A stretch of DNA of 64,000 nucleotides from Thermodesulfobacteriota bacterium (GCA_040754335.1 JBFMCV010000001.1:186001-250000), one strand, 5' to 3'; numbered from the stretch's first letter, positions 8,935 through 17,457 are shown. Notes: generated by a model from the sequence alone, not told the origin. Numbers and translations: made by a program.

Positions 8935-9924
8935 CTAATATCGCGTTTTATTCAATGTCTCGGACGGCGACTCCCCGTAAAGGCTCTTGTATTCGACGGA
9001 GAACCTGCCGAAGTGCCAGAAGTGCCACTTGGCCGCGATGTCGGTTACCGTTGTATCTTCGGGGTCTGCTATTAGCAGATCTCTACGGGCTCGTGCATAC
9101 CTCACGAGCCTGAGATACCTGATCGGGCTTATCCCGAAAAATTCCTGGAAAGCATAATAGAGTGTTCTCATGCTGATACTTAGGGCGGAGCAGAGGTCTA
9201 GCAGGTGTATTGGCTTATAGGAATTGGCTTTCAGGAAATCGATAGAGAGCTTAATAATATGCTCGTGTGTTTTTTTGCCTCTGCGTCTCTTTGAAGCTGT
9301 ATTTAATGTATTGCTAAGGATTAGTATTTGGGAGTTGATCAGGGACCATTCCATTCCCTTGATAACATCCGGATTCTGAAATATCGCCGGATTTGAATTC
9401 ACAAGCTCGGTTATTTCATTCACAATATCGTAGAACAAATCGAGAGACGCATATTCCTGACACCTTAGGTATGCTGATACACTTTTTCGTGTGTCTAACT
9501 TTACGTTCAATGGATCGAGAATGGACTCCTCGAAATGATTAGGTTTGAATGTAATGTATGTCCATTTGCATGAACCGTTTGTAGTGGCCATGTAATCTGA
9601 ATTTTTTCTGTAGAACATGAAAGATTTGCCGTCGATGTCATAGCCGTTGCAGATGGTGGGAAAATCCCCCGTGATTTTAAAAACCATTCCGCTCCTCACC
9701 TTATCGGTTGTAGCGTTTGCCAGGTGTCCAGCTCCGAAGTGTCCCACCTGCAGGTTTATGTTCTCCAGGAAGACTTGCGTCAGGCTCGAAGGAAATTCAG
9801 ACCGGCCTAGTTGCATAAGTTCAATGTCGGCATGTTTTATATACTGCGCCAGTTCTTCAAGCTCCTCTGTTTCAATTCTGACCAGAAAACCGGGAGTCGT
9901 TGCCGGGATTTTATCTTCTTTCAT
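8935..9924 (-). CDS. AraC-family transcriptional regulator
   Basis: The 329-residue protein has a variable N-terminal sensor domain of about 210 residues and a C-terminal AraC DNA-binding domain. The latter shows two helix-turn-helix units: HLLDLCSALSISMRTLYYAF and VTDIAAKWHFWHFGRFSVEY, ending in YKSLYGESPSETL. The WHFWHFGRFS spelling of the second recognition helix is common among regulators of the FeaR/EutR/OruR kind. The N-terminal domain includes QVGHFGAGHLANATTDK, also seen in such regulators. It is divergent from the exported-protein block. The first of three identical 20-bp sites starts 42 bases upstream of its start codon. Confidence 0.88.
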   Translation of the reverse strand: MKEDKIPATTPGFLVRIETEELEELAQYIKHADIELMQLGRSEFPSSLTQVFLENINLQVGHFGAGHLANATTDKVRSGMVFKITGDFPTICNGYDIDGKSFMFYRKNSDYMATTNGSCKWTYITFKPNHFEESILDPLNVKLDTRKSVSAYLRCQEYASLDLFYDIVNEITELVNSNPAIFQNPDVIKGMEWSLINSQILILSNTLNTASKRRRGKKTHEHIIKLSIDFLKANSYKPIHLLDLCSALSISMRTLYYAFQEFFGISPIRYLRLVRYARARRDLLIADPEDTTVTDIAAKWHFWHFGRFSVEYKSLYGESPSETLNKTRY

Positions 9925-9965
9925 TCCTTAATATTTTCACTTCCGTATATGAATTTTCCGTAAAT

Positions 9966-9985
9966 TTGCAAAATTCGGATAGACA
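9966..9985 (+). promoter_or_regulatory. 20-bp repeated site, copy 1 (candidate AraC operator)
   Basis: The sequence TTGCAAAATTCGGATAGACA occurs here exactly. It is followed by ATTTATC and then ATTATA at the same distances as in copy 2. It lies 42 bases upstream of the AraC gene and points away from it. Within about 75 bases downstream is an ATTGATATTA stretch and then a run of G, both also found after copy 3, so this looks like a promoter region whose own gene has been lost. The rest of the 452-base gap (9925-10376) holds copy 2 and no convincing gene. Confidence 0.55.
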
Positions 9986-10214
9986 CGATTTATCAAGGAT
10001 TATATATTGGCACACAGATGCTTTTCAAATTTATTGATATTAAAGAGATCACTATGAATGGGGCTCGTTAAATGTATTAAAGGGGGTAACGTGCGCCGAC
10101 TGCCATGACCCAAATAATCTCAAACCGAGAGGAAGGGGACAATGAGCTTTATTAGGGTTGCCCGATGGCAGAAGGGCACGATGCCCCCTCTCCTCAATAG
10201 ACAATTTTATCATA

Positions 10215-10234
10215 TTGCAAAATTCGGATAGACA
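10215..10234 (+). promoter_or_regulatory. 20-bp repeated site, copy 2, upstream of the Cys-rich repeat gene
   Basis: This is an exact copy of TTGCAAAATTCGGATAGACA in the same orientation, 142 bases before the ATG at 10377. It is followed by ATTTATC and ATTATACAAT, which can supply a -10 element about 17-20 bases downstream. A regulator bound here would sit over the -35 position, as class II AraC activators do. That role is inferred. Confidence 0.55.
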
Positions 10235-10376
10235 TTATTTATCGATAATTATACAATAAAATGGAGGGGGTTAGGACCGCAAATACAACACAAAAACACA
10301 ATAAATTATTATTTAGTCTGAGGAAGTTACCTGCATTATATGGAATTGAGCAGATAACAAAATAAAGGAGATCATT

Positions 10377-10766
10377 ATGAAGATATGCAGAGGGGTTTTA
10401 GTATGTATCGCTATAGTCTCAGTCGCTCTTTATACATCCTTCTTGGGCGGTGTAGCAGCGTTCGCCCAGGGGAAGGGTGCCTGTGCGGGTGACGTACAAA
10501 CATTCTGTAGCGAAGTTCAACCCGGGCAGGGAAAGATAATTCAATGTTTGAAGCAAAATATTGAGTCGCTATCCCAGGGTTGTAAGGACCGTATCCTGGA
10601 AGTCGCAGAACAGGTTGCCGGGGCTAACCAAGCATGTGAGGAAGATATTTTCACGCTCTGTCCGGGTGTTCCAGCCGGAGGGGGGCAGGTTGCACAATGC
10701 CTCAAGGCTAATCAAGCCCTGCTTTCTCCCCAATGCGCGGCCGCGATGTCTGAGGTGGGGAACTGA
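10377..10766 (+). CDS. Exported cysteine-rich repeat (GLG1-like) protein
   Basis: The 129-residue protein has a signal peptide ending near AAFAQG. It then has two copies of a Cys repeat of roughly 55 residues: CAGDVQTFCSEVQPGQGKII with CLKQNIESLSQGC, and CEEDIFTLCPGVPAGGGQVA with CLKANQALLSPQC. Four Cys per repeat at these spacings match the cysteine-rich repeat of Golgi glycoprotein 1, found in many bacterial exported proteins of unknown role. AAAGGAG precedes the ATG. It is the first gene after copy 2 of the 20-bp site, so it is likely under the same control. Confidence 0.82.
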   Translation: MKICRGVLVCIAIVSVALYTSFLGGVAAFAQGKGACAGDVQTFCSEVQPGQGKIIQCLKQNIESLSQGCKDRILEVAEQVAGANQACEEDIFTLCPGVPAGGGQVAQCLKANQALLSPQCAAAMSEVGN

Positions 10767-10864
10767 AGCCGGGATTAGGTTGCACCCTGTTGTATTGATG
10801 GGTTGGATAGGTAAGTCGGAGTTCATAAATGAGTTCATGAAAGAAACAGGGGGCATGGATTGTG

Positions 10865-11476
10865 ATGTCGGCTCTTGGTTTGTTGCTTGCTGCGGGGACG
10901 GTCAGCGTTCAGCAAACAGGATAAGGTGATCAGAGTAAAAGTGCGCAGGAAGCAATGGCCGTGGCGAAGCGGATGGCGGATTTTCTGTCCCAGCTCCAGC
11001 GCTTCAGCGTTACGGCAGATATAGGCTTCGACGCGGTGCAGGACGACGGCCAGAAGATCGAGTTCGGAGAGACCCGCAAGGTCCTGGTCGACCGTCCGAA
11101 CCGTCTCCGCGTAGAAGAGACCAAGCGTAACGGGTCTGAGAGCGAGCTGATATTCGATGGCAACACCATCATGCTCTATTACGCGAAGGATAACGTTTAT
11201 GCATTGGCGGACAGACCGGGTACAATCGACGACGCCGTTTCATACTTCGTCAACGACCTCGGCATGCGCTTGCCTCTTTCACAGCTCCTTAACAGCAAGC
11301 TTGGCGCGAATTTGTCAGGACGGAAACGGTCCGCCTCTTATGTTGAGAAATCGTCCATTAACGGCATTCCTTGTGATCAAATCGCTCTCCGCGTGGCGGA
11401 TGTCGACATGCTTCATGTATTGAGCCAGCTCGTCAATCTCCCGAGCAGCGAGCCTTATAAATGGGAGGGTTATTGA
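10865..11476 (+). pseudogene. Broken DUF2092-family gene
   Basis: The open stretch 10955-11476 (173 codons) is plainly a paralogue of the intact DUF2092 gene at 12361: ADFLSQLQRF, DGQKIEFGETRKVLVDRPNRLRVE, ELIFDGNTIMLY, DNVYAL and INGIPCDQIALRVADVD all align in order. It lacks a signal peptide. In the same frame upstream, a hydrophobic leader (MSALGLLLAAGTVSV) from 10865 is cut off by a TAA at 10922-10924, and a more distal ATGAAA at 10837 is out of frame. After VADVD the C-terminal third of the family (the W-x-x-WI region onward) is missing and replaced by 22 unrelated codons. It is most likely a pseudogene, though a short cytosolic product from 10955 cannot be excluded. Confidence 0.65.
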
Positions 11477-11532
11477 AGATGGAGCAGTTACAGGATCCAT
11501 TGTCTAAACATTTTTTCACAATTTGAATCATA

Positions 11533-11552
11533 TTGCAAAATTCGGATAGACA
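11533..11552 (+). promoter_or_regulatory. 20-bp repeated site, copy 3, upstream of the lipoprotein gene
   Basis: This is a third exact copy of the site, same orientation, 163 bases before the ATG at 11716. A TATAAT begins 17 bases after its end (11570-11575), the best -10 match of the three copies. It would drive the run lipoprotein, DUF2092, collagen-like genes. Confidence 0.55.
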
Positions 11553-11715
11553 ATAATATCAATCGGACTATAATAAAAAAGGGGGTATCTGCAAAAATTC
11601 ATTGATATTAGTTCGCAATTAATATCCAAATGTTATCAATAAGTTGCAGAATTCACTCAAAATTTGTTTTGTAATCATCTTGCTTAGCACGCGGCAAAAA
11701 AGGAGATAACAAACG

Positions 11716-12276
11716 ATGAAAATATCAGCTAATTCCCTCAAAACCTTGAAAGACTCCCGTCTGGTGCTTGTTTTGGCGGCAATGCTGCTGGCAATCGTTA
11801 TGGGGATTGGTTGTAAACCTTCCTCAAGCCAGACTCCGCAGCTAATGTTTGTACAGAGTGCGGACGACCTCAAGGTGGATCCTGTTGCAAAAACCTTCCG
11901 GCTGCTGAATGTAAACCAGCAGACCCTGTACTTCTCCGACCGTCCGGTGCGTATCGCCGGGCATCTCAAAATGACTGATTATCTCAAGGAATGGACAGCG
12001 AAAGCCGGCAAGGACAACTTTGGCGCGGACCCTCCGAATGCCACGCTATCCGTTTATGAGCCGGGAAAACCTGACAATACCACCGTTGTGGTCGAGATCA
12101 CCAACCCGGTAATCGACGGTTCAGACCTAATCTATAACTACAAGATCATAGAAGGCACAATGCCTGCCGCTGGAGGAGCAACCACGCTGTTCATTGATTG
12201 GATCGGGGTCGGCGGCGGTGTTGGAGCCGGCTTCCACGGGGTCGGTGTAGGTGCCCGCGGTCCCGGCGTCTTATAA
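11716..12276 (+). CDS. Probable lipoprotein of unknown function
   Basis: The 186-residue protein opens with a basic N-terminus and a hydrophobic stretch. It reaches a Cys at MGIGCKPSS, a usable though not ideal lipobox. The mature part has YFSDRPVRIAGHLKMTDYL, ADPPNATLSVYE and TLFIDWIGVGGGV. From memory, small exported proteins found beside DUF2092 genes share the SDRP.RIAGH and DPPNA.LS segments. It ends in a Gly/Val-rich tail (GVGGGVGAGFHGVGVGARGPG) that echoes the tails of the collagen-like gene and its paralogue nearby. AAAAAGGAG precedes the ATG. No function is known. Confidence 0.75.
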   Translation: MKISANSLKTLKDSRLVLVLAAMLLAIVMGIGCKPSSSQTPQLMFVQSADDLKVDPVAKTFRLLNVNQQTLYFSDRPVRIAGHLKMTDYLKEWTAKAGKDNFGADPPNATLSVYEPGKPDNTTVVVEITNPVIDGSDLIYNYKIIEGTMPAAGGATTLFIDWIGVGGGVGAGFHGVGVGARGPGVL

Positions 12277-12360
12277 CCTGCCTGGCTCGGGTTTCAATAA
12301 CGTTATTGCCGATAAGTCGATCTATGAACTATTTTTGAATGAACATCAGGGAGGGTATTC

Positions 12361-13131
12361 ATGAGCTGCAGGAATAAATTGTCGAGTTTAATAAACATAA
12401 AAGCCGTTTTAGTCTTATTAATACTGATCTCGGTGTTGCCCGTGCGAAGTTATGGCGACAGCCCGGACGTTGATCCCAAGGCCGATCAAGTGTTGCGCAA
12501 AATGAGCGACTACCTTGCTCAGCTTCAGCAATTCAAGATACAAACCGAAAACGCGCTTGAGATCGTCCTCATATCGGGCCAGAAGATTCAGTACAACAAT
12601 CAGGTTGAAATCGCAATAAAGCGACCTGATAAGCTTCGTGCCGACAGAAAGGGGGAAGTTTATGACCAGGAATTCTATTATGACGGTAAAACGCTTACGC
12701 AATACAGCGAAGGCGCTAACGTATATGCCACTATAGAGGCACCGCCCACCCTAGATGGAGCACTTGACTTTGCCATGGCGACCCTCCATATCGAAGCTCC
12801 GGGGGCCGATTTAGTTTACAGTAATTCTTACAATATCCTTATGGAAGACGTTATATCGGGGATTTACGTTGGGATGACTATCGTGGACGGAGTAAACTGC
12901 CATCATCTCGCTTATCGCAAAAATGACGTTGACTGGCAGATTTGGATAGAAGACGGCGATAAGCCTTTGCCCAAGAAATTTGTAATTACGACTAAATGGT
13001 TGACCGGCGCGCCTCAATATACGATAACAGTCAAAAGCTGGGACTTATCCCCAAAGCTTAAAGACGACATGTTTACATTTGTACCCCCTAAGGACGCACA
13101 GAAAATTGAATTTGTTCGTTATACGAATTAA
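12361..13131 (+). CDS. DUF2092-family exported protein
   Basis: This 256-residue protein has a signal peptide ending near VRSYGDS and one full-length DUF2092 domain. Landmarks are KADQVLRKMSDYLAQLQQF, IAIKRPDKLRAD, FYYDGKTLTQY, VDGVNCHHLAYR, DVDWQIWIEDGDKPLPKKFV and a closing DMFTFVPPKDAQKIEF. The fold is likely related to LolA-type lipid-binding proteins, which bind hydrophobic ligands in the periplasm; that is family-level inference. GGGAGGG lies about 8 bases before the ATG. It is the intact counterpart of the broken copy at 10865-11476. Confidence 0.85.
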   Translation: MSCRNKLSSLINIKAVLVLLILISVLPVRSYGDSPDVDPKADQVLRKMSDYLAQLQQFKIQTENALEIVLISGQKIQYNNQVEIAIKRPDKLRADRKGEVYDQEFYYDGKTLTQYSEGANVYATIEAPPTLDGALDFAMATLHIEAPGADLVYSNSYNILMEDVISGIYVGMTIVDGVNCHHLAYRKNDVDWQIWIEDGDKPLPKKFVITTKWLTGAPQYTITVKSWDLSPKLKDDMFTFVPPKDAQKIEFVRYTN

Positions 13132-13171
13132 GTGGGGAAACGAAATTAGGTAGCAGTATAGGAGAAGAGTC

Positions 13172-13507
13172 GTGAGTATCGTTCTAAGAACTTTAATAAT
13201 CTCGGGTTGCCTGTTTTTAATGTTTTCCATTGATGTTCCGAATGACATACCGTCAGGAGTAGATGTTGTGTCTGAGGCAAAGGCCGGCCCAGCCGGTCCC
13301 GGCGGTCCTGCAGGTCCTGGTGGCCCAGCCGGTCCCGGCGGTCCTGCTGGTCCTGGTGGCCCAGCCGGTCCCGGCGGTCCTGCTGGTCCTGGTGGCCCTG
13401 CTGGTCCGGTTGGAGTTGGGGGAGTTGGTATTGGGGGTCCGGTTGGTGTTGGTGGAGTTGGTGTTGCGGGGGTAGCCCGACAAACGACTAGAACAGTTGC
13501 CAGATGA
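13172..13507 (+). CDS. Exported collagen-like Gly-X-Y repeat protein
   Basis: GTG start after GGAGAAG. The 111-residue product has a signal peptide (cleavage near SEAKA), then an unbroken collagen-type run of GPA and GPG triplets from about residue 38 to 80, and a Val/Gly-rich end closing VARQTTRTVAR. Bacterial collagen-like repeats form trimeric rods, usually at the cell surface. Here the rod would be short, about 14 triplets. The first 40 residues and the VGVGG..GVAGVAR segment match the next gene, so this is a paralogue in which the repeat has expanded and the C-terminal domain is absent. Confidence 0.7.
   Translation: MSIVLRTLIISGCLFLMFSIDVPNDIPSGVDVVSEAKAGPAGPGGPAGPGGPAGPGGPAGPGGPAGPGGPAGPGGPAGPVGVGGVGIGGPVGVGGVGVAGVARQTTRTVAR
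13286..13408 (+). repeat. 36-bp tandem repeat encoding the collagen-like run
   Basis: Three near-perfect 36-bp units (13286-13321, 13322-13357, 13358-13393) plus a partial fourth, each beginning GGCCCAGCCGGTCCCGG or a close variant. Each unit encodes 12 residues, GPAGPGGPAGPG. The near identity at synonymous positions indicates recent expansion by slippage or unequal exchange, so copy number probably varies between strains. Confidence 0.85.
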
Positions 13508-13613
13508 CTACTTTATAACAAGAAGAGCACCCACTGAGGATGCTCTAATGATCGAGTTCGTAACACAAATAAAGCAGGGTTTATGAATCAATTGATGATA
13601 ATGGAGGAAAGCC

Positions 13614-14093
13614 ATGTTGACAGTTACTAGGACGTTAATATTTTCAAGCATTCTATTTCTAATGTTTTCCATAGATGTACTGAATGAAATAAAGTCGGGA
13701 GTAAATATTGTTACTGAAGCGAAGGCATGGATTCCCGGTCCGGTAGGTGTCGGAGGATTCGGTGTCGCGGGGGTAGCCCGTCGCACCACGAGGAGAGTAG
13801 TTGTCGGGACTACTGCAGTGGTGACTAGCGCCGCAGCGACTACCGCCGCTGTGGATGCTACGTATGCTGCCACGGCTCCGCCACCCCAACAAGTCGTCGT
13901 TGTCGATCAAACACCACAGGTCGCCCCGCAGTCTGGTACGGCTGTACCTATAGGTACGACAATTCTGTCCTTGCCGGCAGGTTGCTCATCAGTATCAGCG
14001 GCAGGGGGGACTTATTTCAACTGTGCCGGGGTTTATTACCAGCCTTCTTATCAGGGGAACACCCTGGTCTATATTGCTGTACCGACGCCATGA
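13614..14093 (+). CDS. Exported protein with Val/Thr-rich middle and Tyr-rich C-terminal domain
   Basis: The 159-residue protein has a signal peptide ending near VTEAKA. Its N-terminus is clearly paralogous to the collagen-like protein before it (LFLMFSIDV, SGV.IV.EAKA, GVAGVAR). A low-complexity Thr/Ala/Val stretch follows, then PPPQQVVVV, and a compact C-terminal domain: GTTILSLPAGCSS, YFNCAGVYYQPSYQGNTLVY. That last pattern resembles the DUF6515-like domain of many small exported proteins, where two Cys could form a disulfide. The role is unknown. It is the last small gene before the DUF3604 operon. Confidence 0.72.
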   Translation: MLTVTRTLIFSSILFLMFSIDVLNEIKSGVNIVTEAKAWIPGPVGVGGFGVAGVARRTTRRVVVGTTAVVTSAAATTAAVDATYAATAPPPQQVVVVDQTPQVAPQSGTAVPIGTTILSLPAGCSSVSAAGGTYFNCAGVYYQPSYQGNTLVYIAVPTP

Positions 14094-14180
14094 GTCATTG
14101 TAGAGATGCTGTGATTAATAGTAGATTATCAGATTTATTTGTGTGAACACCAAACTAGAATTATTAAAGAGGGGGTAGTT

Positions 14181-16493
14181 ATGGAGATCAAAAAGCAAGT
14201 ATTTTTTATCCTTGCGTTTGTTTTCATCACCATGCCGACTTTCGCCGAAGAAACCCCGCAGCGTAACGCCTATTTCGGCGAAACCCACGTCCACACGAGC
14301 TGGTCGCTCGACGCTTTCAGCATGGGGAACACAATCACCAATCCCGGCGACGCGTACAAGTACTTCAAGGGTGAGCCGATCAAGCACCCGCTGGGTTACG
14401 AAGTAAAGATCGACACGCCGCTCGACTGGGCAGGCGTTACTGACCACTCCGAATACGCAGGAGTGGTCCAGGCCGCAAACGAGCCTGGCTCCCCGGTCAG
14501 TAAGATCCCGGAAGCTGCACCCCTGGTCCTGAAGGCCAGGACGAAAGAAGAAATGACGCGGGTCGCCCTGTACGCCATCAACACTTTGGCCTCCGGGCCG
14601 CCCATAAAGGCTCTCATGTCTCCGGAGATAGCCGGCACGGTTTGGAAGAAGAACGTCGAGCTCGCCGAGCAAGCGAACCAGCCCGGGAAGTTCACGGCTT
14701 TCTGCTCCTACGAATGGACCTCGATGCCGAACAACATGAATCTCCACCGCAATATCTTCTTCAAAGACTGCGCCAAGGTGCCGGCGATGCCCTTCAGCGC
14801 TCTCGACTCTTTCGACCCCGTGGATCTCTGGAGCTGGATGGACACGCAGCGGAAAGCAGGCAACGAGCTCCTTGCAATCTCGCACAACGCCAATCTTTCT
14901 GACGGCCGCATGTTCCCGACCGAGGTCGACATCAAAGGCCGCCCGATCGATGCCGCCTATGCCGCGTCACGTGTCCGCAACGAGCCGCTGATCGAGATGA
15001 AGCAGCTCAAGGGCACCTCGGAGACTCACCCCTTGCTCTCGCCCACAGACGAATTCGCCAATTTCGAGATCATGTCGGTTCTGCTTGGAAATCCGCCGGG
15101 CCGCATTCCGCACATCGTAGGTAGCTACGTCCGGCAGGCCTTGAAGGACGGCCTCGCCATGCGGGATACCGAAGGTTTTAACCCCTACAAGTTCGGCTTC
15201 GGGGCCGGGTCGGATTCGCACAACACCGCAGTCCCGTACCGTCAGGACAACTTCTTCGGCGGTCATTCTTTTACGGACGGTACGATCGAGGTGCGCATGT
15301 CCGGCACACTGGTCGGCGGGATGTTCGACGCGCGCACCGAAGGCACCGGCGGGCTGACCGGCGTATGGGCCGAAGAGAACACGCGCGCCTCGCTGTTCGA
15401 GGGCATGAAGCGCAAGGAAACTTTCGCTGTCAGCGGCCCTCACATCAAGGTGCGCCTATTCGGAGGCTGGGAGTATTCTCCTGAGATGGTGGAGCAAAAG
15501 GACTGGGTCAAGGCCGGTTATGAAAAGGGCGTGCCGATGGGTGGCGACCTGCCGCCTATGAAGTCCGGGGCGCCTACCTTCATGGTGTGGGCGGTAAAGG
15601 ACCCGACTTCCGGCAATCTCGACCGCATACAGATCGTAAAGGGCTGGACGAAGAGCGGCCAGAGCTTCGAGAAGATATTTGATGTGGTCTGGGCAGGCGA
15701 CCGCAAGCCTGACAAATGGACGGGTGTGGTGCCGCCGATCGAGAGCACTGTGGACATCGACAACGCTACCTACACCAACACAGTCGGCTCGACGGAGCTT
15801 AAGGCGGTTTGGACCGATCCGGAATTCGACCCCGGTTTGCATGCCTTTTACTACGCCCGTGTGCTGGAGATACCGACGCCGCGCTGGACAACGATCCAGG
15901 CGAAACAGCTGGGTATCGCTCCGCCTGATGTCGCATCCGCCACTATACAGGAGCGTGCATGGACTTCGCCGATCTGGTACACCCCGAGCGCCGAGGCGCA
16001 CAAGAGCGCAAAGCCCGGACTCACGGTGACCGACCTGAAGAATAAGGGTGCGGTGCAACTCGACGACGCTCAATTGAAGGCGCTGATCGTGGAGAAGTCG
16101 GTATGGTTGCAGAACACAGTGACGGGTGACAAGTACATGATCATCTACGGCGCCCTGGGGAAAGGGGCCACTGCCGAACCGCTCACACCTGTCGAGCCCG
16201 GGTACGTTACCCAGCGTTTTCCAACCAACCAGGGACAGTTTCAGGTACGGTACGTCGGAAAGGATGTAGCCACGCAGAGCCTGACAGGCGATACGTTCGA
16301 TGCCAGCTATCTCGGCACCTCCCGGACGTACAACATTCAGAACGGCATGATAGTCACGGAGCTAGTCGGCACGCCCATCGAGATATCCGTTTACAAGATG
16401 GGTGACAAATATTACGGAGCGCGCAGCAATGAGTTCGGGTATGCAAACTACGAGATTATTCCCGCTGTGGCGGAACTGAGCCCTATACGGTGA
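14181..16493 (+). CDS. DUF3604 exported protein, PHP-like metal-site motifs
   Basis: The 770-residue protein starts at 14181 after GAGGGGG, giving a signal peptide cut near TFAEE. A frame extension to 14139 has no such site. The mature N-terminus, YFGETHVHTSWSLDAF, and the later GVTDHSEYAG, AISHNANLSDG and AGSDSHNT segments are the DUF3604 hallmarks. The spaced HxH, D-H and SDSH positions look like those of PHP-type metal-dependent phosphoesterases, so a metallohydrolase role is plausible but not shown. It is followed by a PpiC-type foldase gene and a HupE/UreJ gene, an arrangement I recall from other DUF3604 loci. Confidence 0.88.
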   Translation: MEIKKQVFFILAFVFITMPTFAEETPQRNAYFGETHVHTSWSLDAFSMGNTITNPGDAYKYFKGEPIKHPLGYEVKIDTPLDWAGVTDHSEYAGVVQAANEPGSPVSKIPEAAPLVLKARTKEEMTRVALYAINTLASGPPIKALMSPEIAGTVWKKNVELAEQANQPGKFTAFCSYEWTSMPNNMNLHRNIFFKDCAKVPAMPFSALDSFDPVDLWSWMDTQRKAGNELLAISHNANLSDGRMFPTEVDIKGRPIDAAYAASRVRNEPLIEMKQLKGTSETHPLLSPTDEFANFEIMSVLLGNPPGRIPHIVGSYVRQALKDGLAMRDTEGFNPYKFGFGAGSDSHNTAVPYRQDNFFGGHSFTDGTIEVRMSGTLVGGMFDARTEGTGGLTGVWAEENTRASLFEGMKRKETFAVSGPHIKVRLFGGWEYSPEMVEQKDWVKAGYEKGVPMGGDLPPMKSGAPTFMVWAVKDPTSGNLDRIQIVKGWTKSGQSFEKIFDVVWAGDRKPDKWTGVVPPIESTVDIDNATYTNTVGSTELKAVWTDPEFDPGLHAFYYARVLEIPTPRWTTIQAKQLGIAPPDVASATIQERAWTSPIWYTPSAEAHKSAKPGLTVTDLKNKGAVQLDDAQLKALIVEKSVWLQNTVTGDKYMIIYGALGKGATAEPLTPVEPGYVTQRFPTNQGQFQVRYVGKDVATQSLTGDTFDASYLGTSRTYNIQNGMIVTELVGTPIEISVYKMGDKYYGARSNEFGYANYEIIPAVAELSPIR

Positions 16494-16539
16494 GCAATAT
16501 GATAGGATACAAGAGGGACTATTTCGCAGGAGAAGGTCG

Positions 16540-17457
16540 ATGAAACAATTGTTGCGCGAGCCTCTCCTGCATTTCCTTCTGATAGGACTCCTGTTGTTCG
16601 GTGTGTATGGATACATGCACCGAGGTAATGGGGGAGACGAGTCGTCCAATCAGATAGTCCTGACCATGGATGACCTACGTCTGATGAACTCGTACTTTGT
16701 TTCGCAATGGCATCGCCAGCCGACTCCGGAGGAATTCCGGGCAATGGTGGAAGACAGGGTCCGTGAGGAAGTTCTCTACCGCGAGGCTTTGGCGATGGGT
16801 CTCGACAAGGACGATACCATTGTGAAGCGCCGCATGGCACAGAAGATGCAATTCCTGGCCGAGGATGTCGCCACCGCTCGTGAACCGACGACCGCAGAGC
16901 TCAAGGCGTGGTATGAAAAGAATACCGACGCGTTCGCGTTGCCGAGCCGCATCAGCTTTCGTCATTTGTACTTTTCTCCAGATCTTCGGAGTCAGAGTGT
17001 GCACGATGATGCGGTGAAAGCCCTTGAGGAAATAGCCGGCGAGCCGGAAGACTCGATGCTCGCCGCATCTCTCGCCGATCAGTTCATGTTCCAGGACTAT
17101 TACGCGGACCGTACGACGGAGCAGTTAGCCAAGGAGTTCGGCCCCCAGTTCGCGACAGCTGTGTCCAAACTGGAGGCAGGCATGTGGCAGGGTCCGGTCG
17201 AGTCCGGCTACGGCTGGCACTTGGTGTTCGTCGATTCAGTGATCCCGGGCCGTATTCCCGCATTCGAAGAAATTGAGCCGGATGTGAAGACCGCGTGGCT
17301 TGGCGAACAAAAGCAAAAGACCTGGGAGAAGGCTTACCGGGAGATGCGCGTGAAGTACGAAGTGCTTCTGCCCGCACCTTCCAATGAATCGGCGAAAGCA
17401 TACGTTCCACCCCCAAAGAAACAGGCTCCCGCTCTCTCGGGGGAGGCTCCGCTGTGA
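16540..17457 (+). CDS. Membrane-anchored parvulin-type peptidyl-prolyl isomerase
   Basis: The 305-residue protein has one N-terminal membrane anchor (residues about 9-25) and a periplasmic part. A SurA/PpiC-like helical region (MVEDRVREEVLYREALAMGLDKDD) precedes a parvulin-type domain (SRISFRHLYFSPD to VESGYGWHLVFVDS). The parvulin domain is diverged, and isomerase activity is uncertain. The C-terminus is Pro/Lys-rich. It overlaps the HupE gene by 4 bases (GTGA) and follows DUF3604 by 46 bases. The likely job is folding exported partners made from this operon. Confidence 0.82.
   Translation: MKQLLREPLLHFLLIGLLLFGVYGYMHRGNGGDESSNQIVLTMDDLRLMNSYFVSQWHRQPTPEEFRAMVEDRVREEVLYREALAMGLDKDDTIVKRRMAQKMQFLAEDVATAREPTTAELKAWYEKNTDAFALPSRISFRHLYFSPDLRSQSVHDDAVKALEEIAGEPEDSMLAASLADQFMFQDYYADRTTEQLAKEFGPQFATAVSKLEAGMWQGPVESGYGWHLVFVDSVIPGRIPAFEEIEPDVKTAWLGEQKQKTWEKAYREMRVKYEVLLPAPSNESAKAYVPPPKKQAPALSGEAPL

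Noticed and set aside
10142-10231. 29-codon frame after GAGGAAGGGG, ending inside copy 2 of the 20-bp site
   Set aside because: The product has no signal, helix or recognisable pattern, and its stop codon lies in the regulatory repeat. It is more likely chance or a decayed leader.
9966-11552. The three 20-bp repeats considered as ends of an insertion element
   Set aside because: All copies point the same way, no transposase is present and each has a promoter-like context.
13286-13408. Tandem 36-bp repeat considered as a CRISPR array
   Set aside because: The units are contiguous with no spacers and encode in-frame collagen-like triplets.
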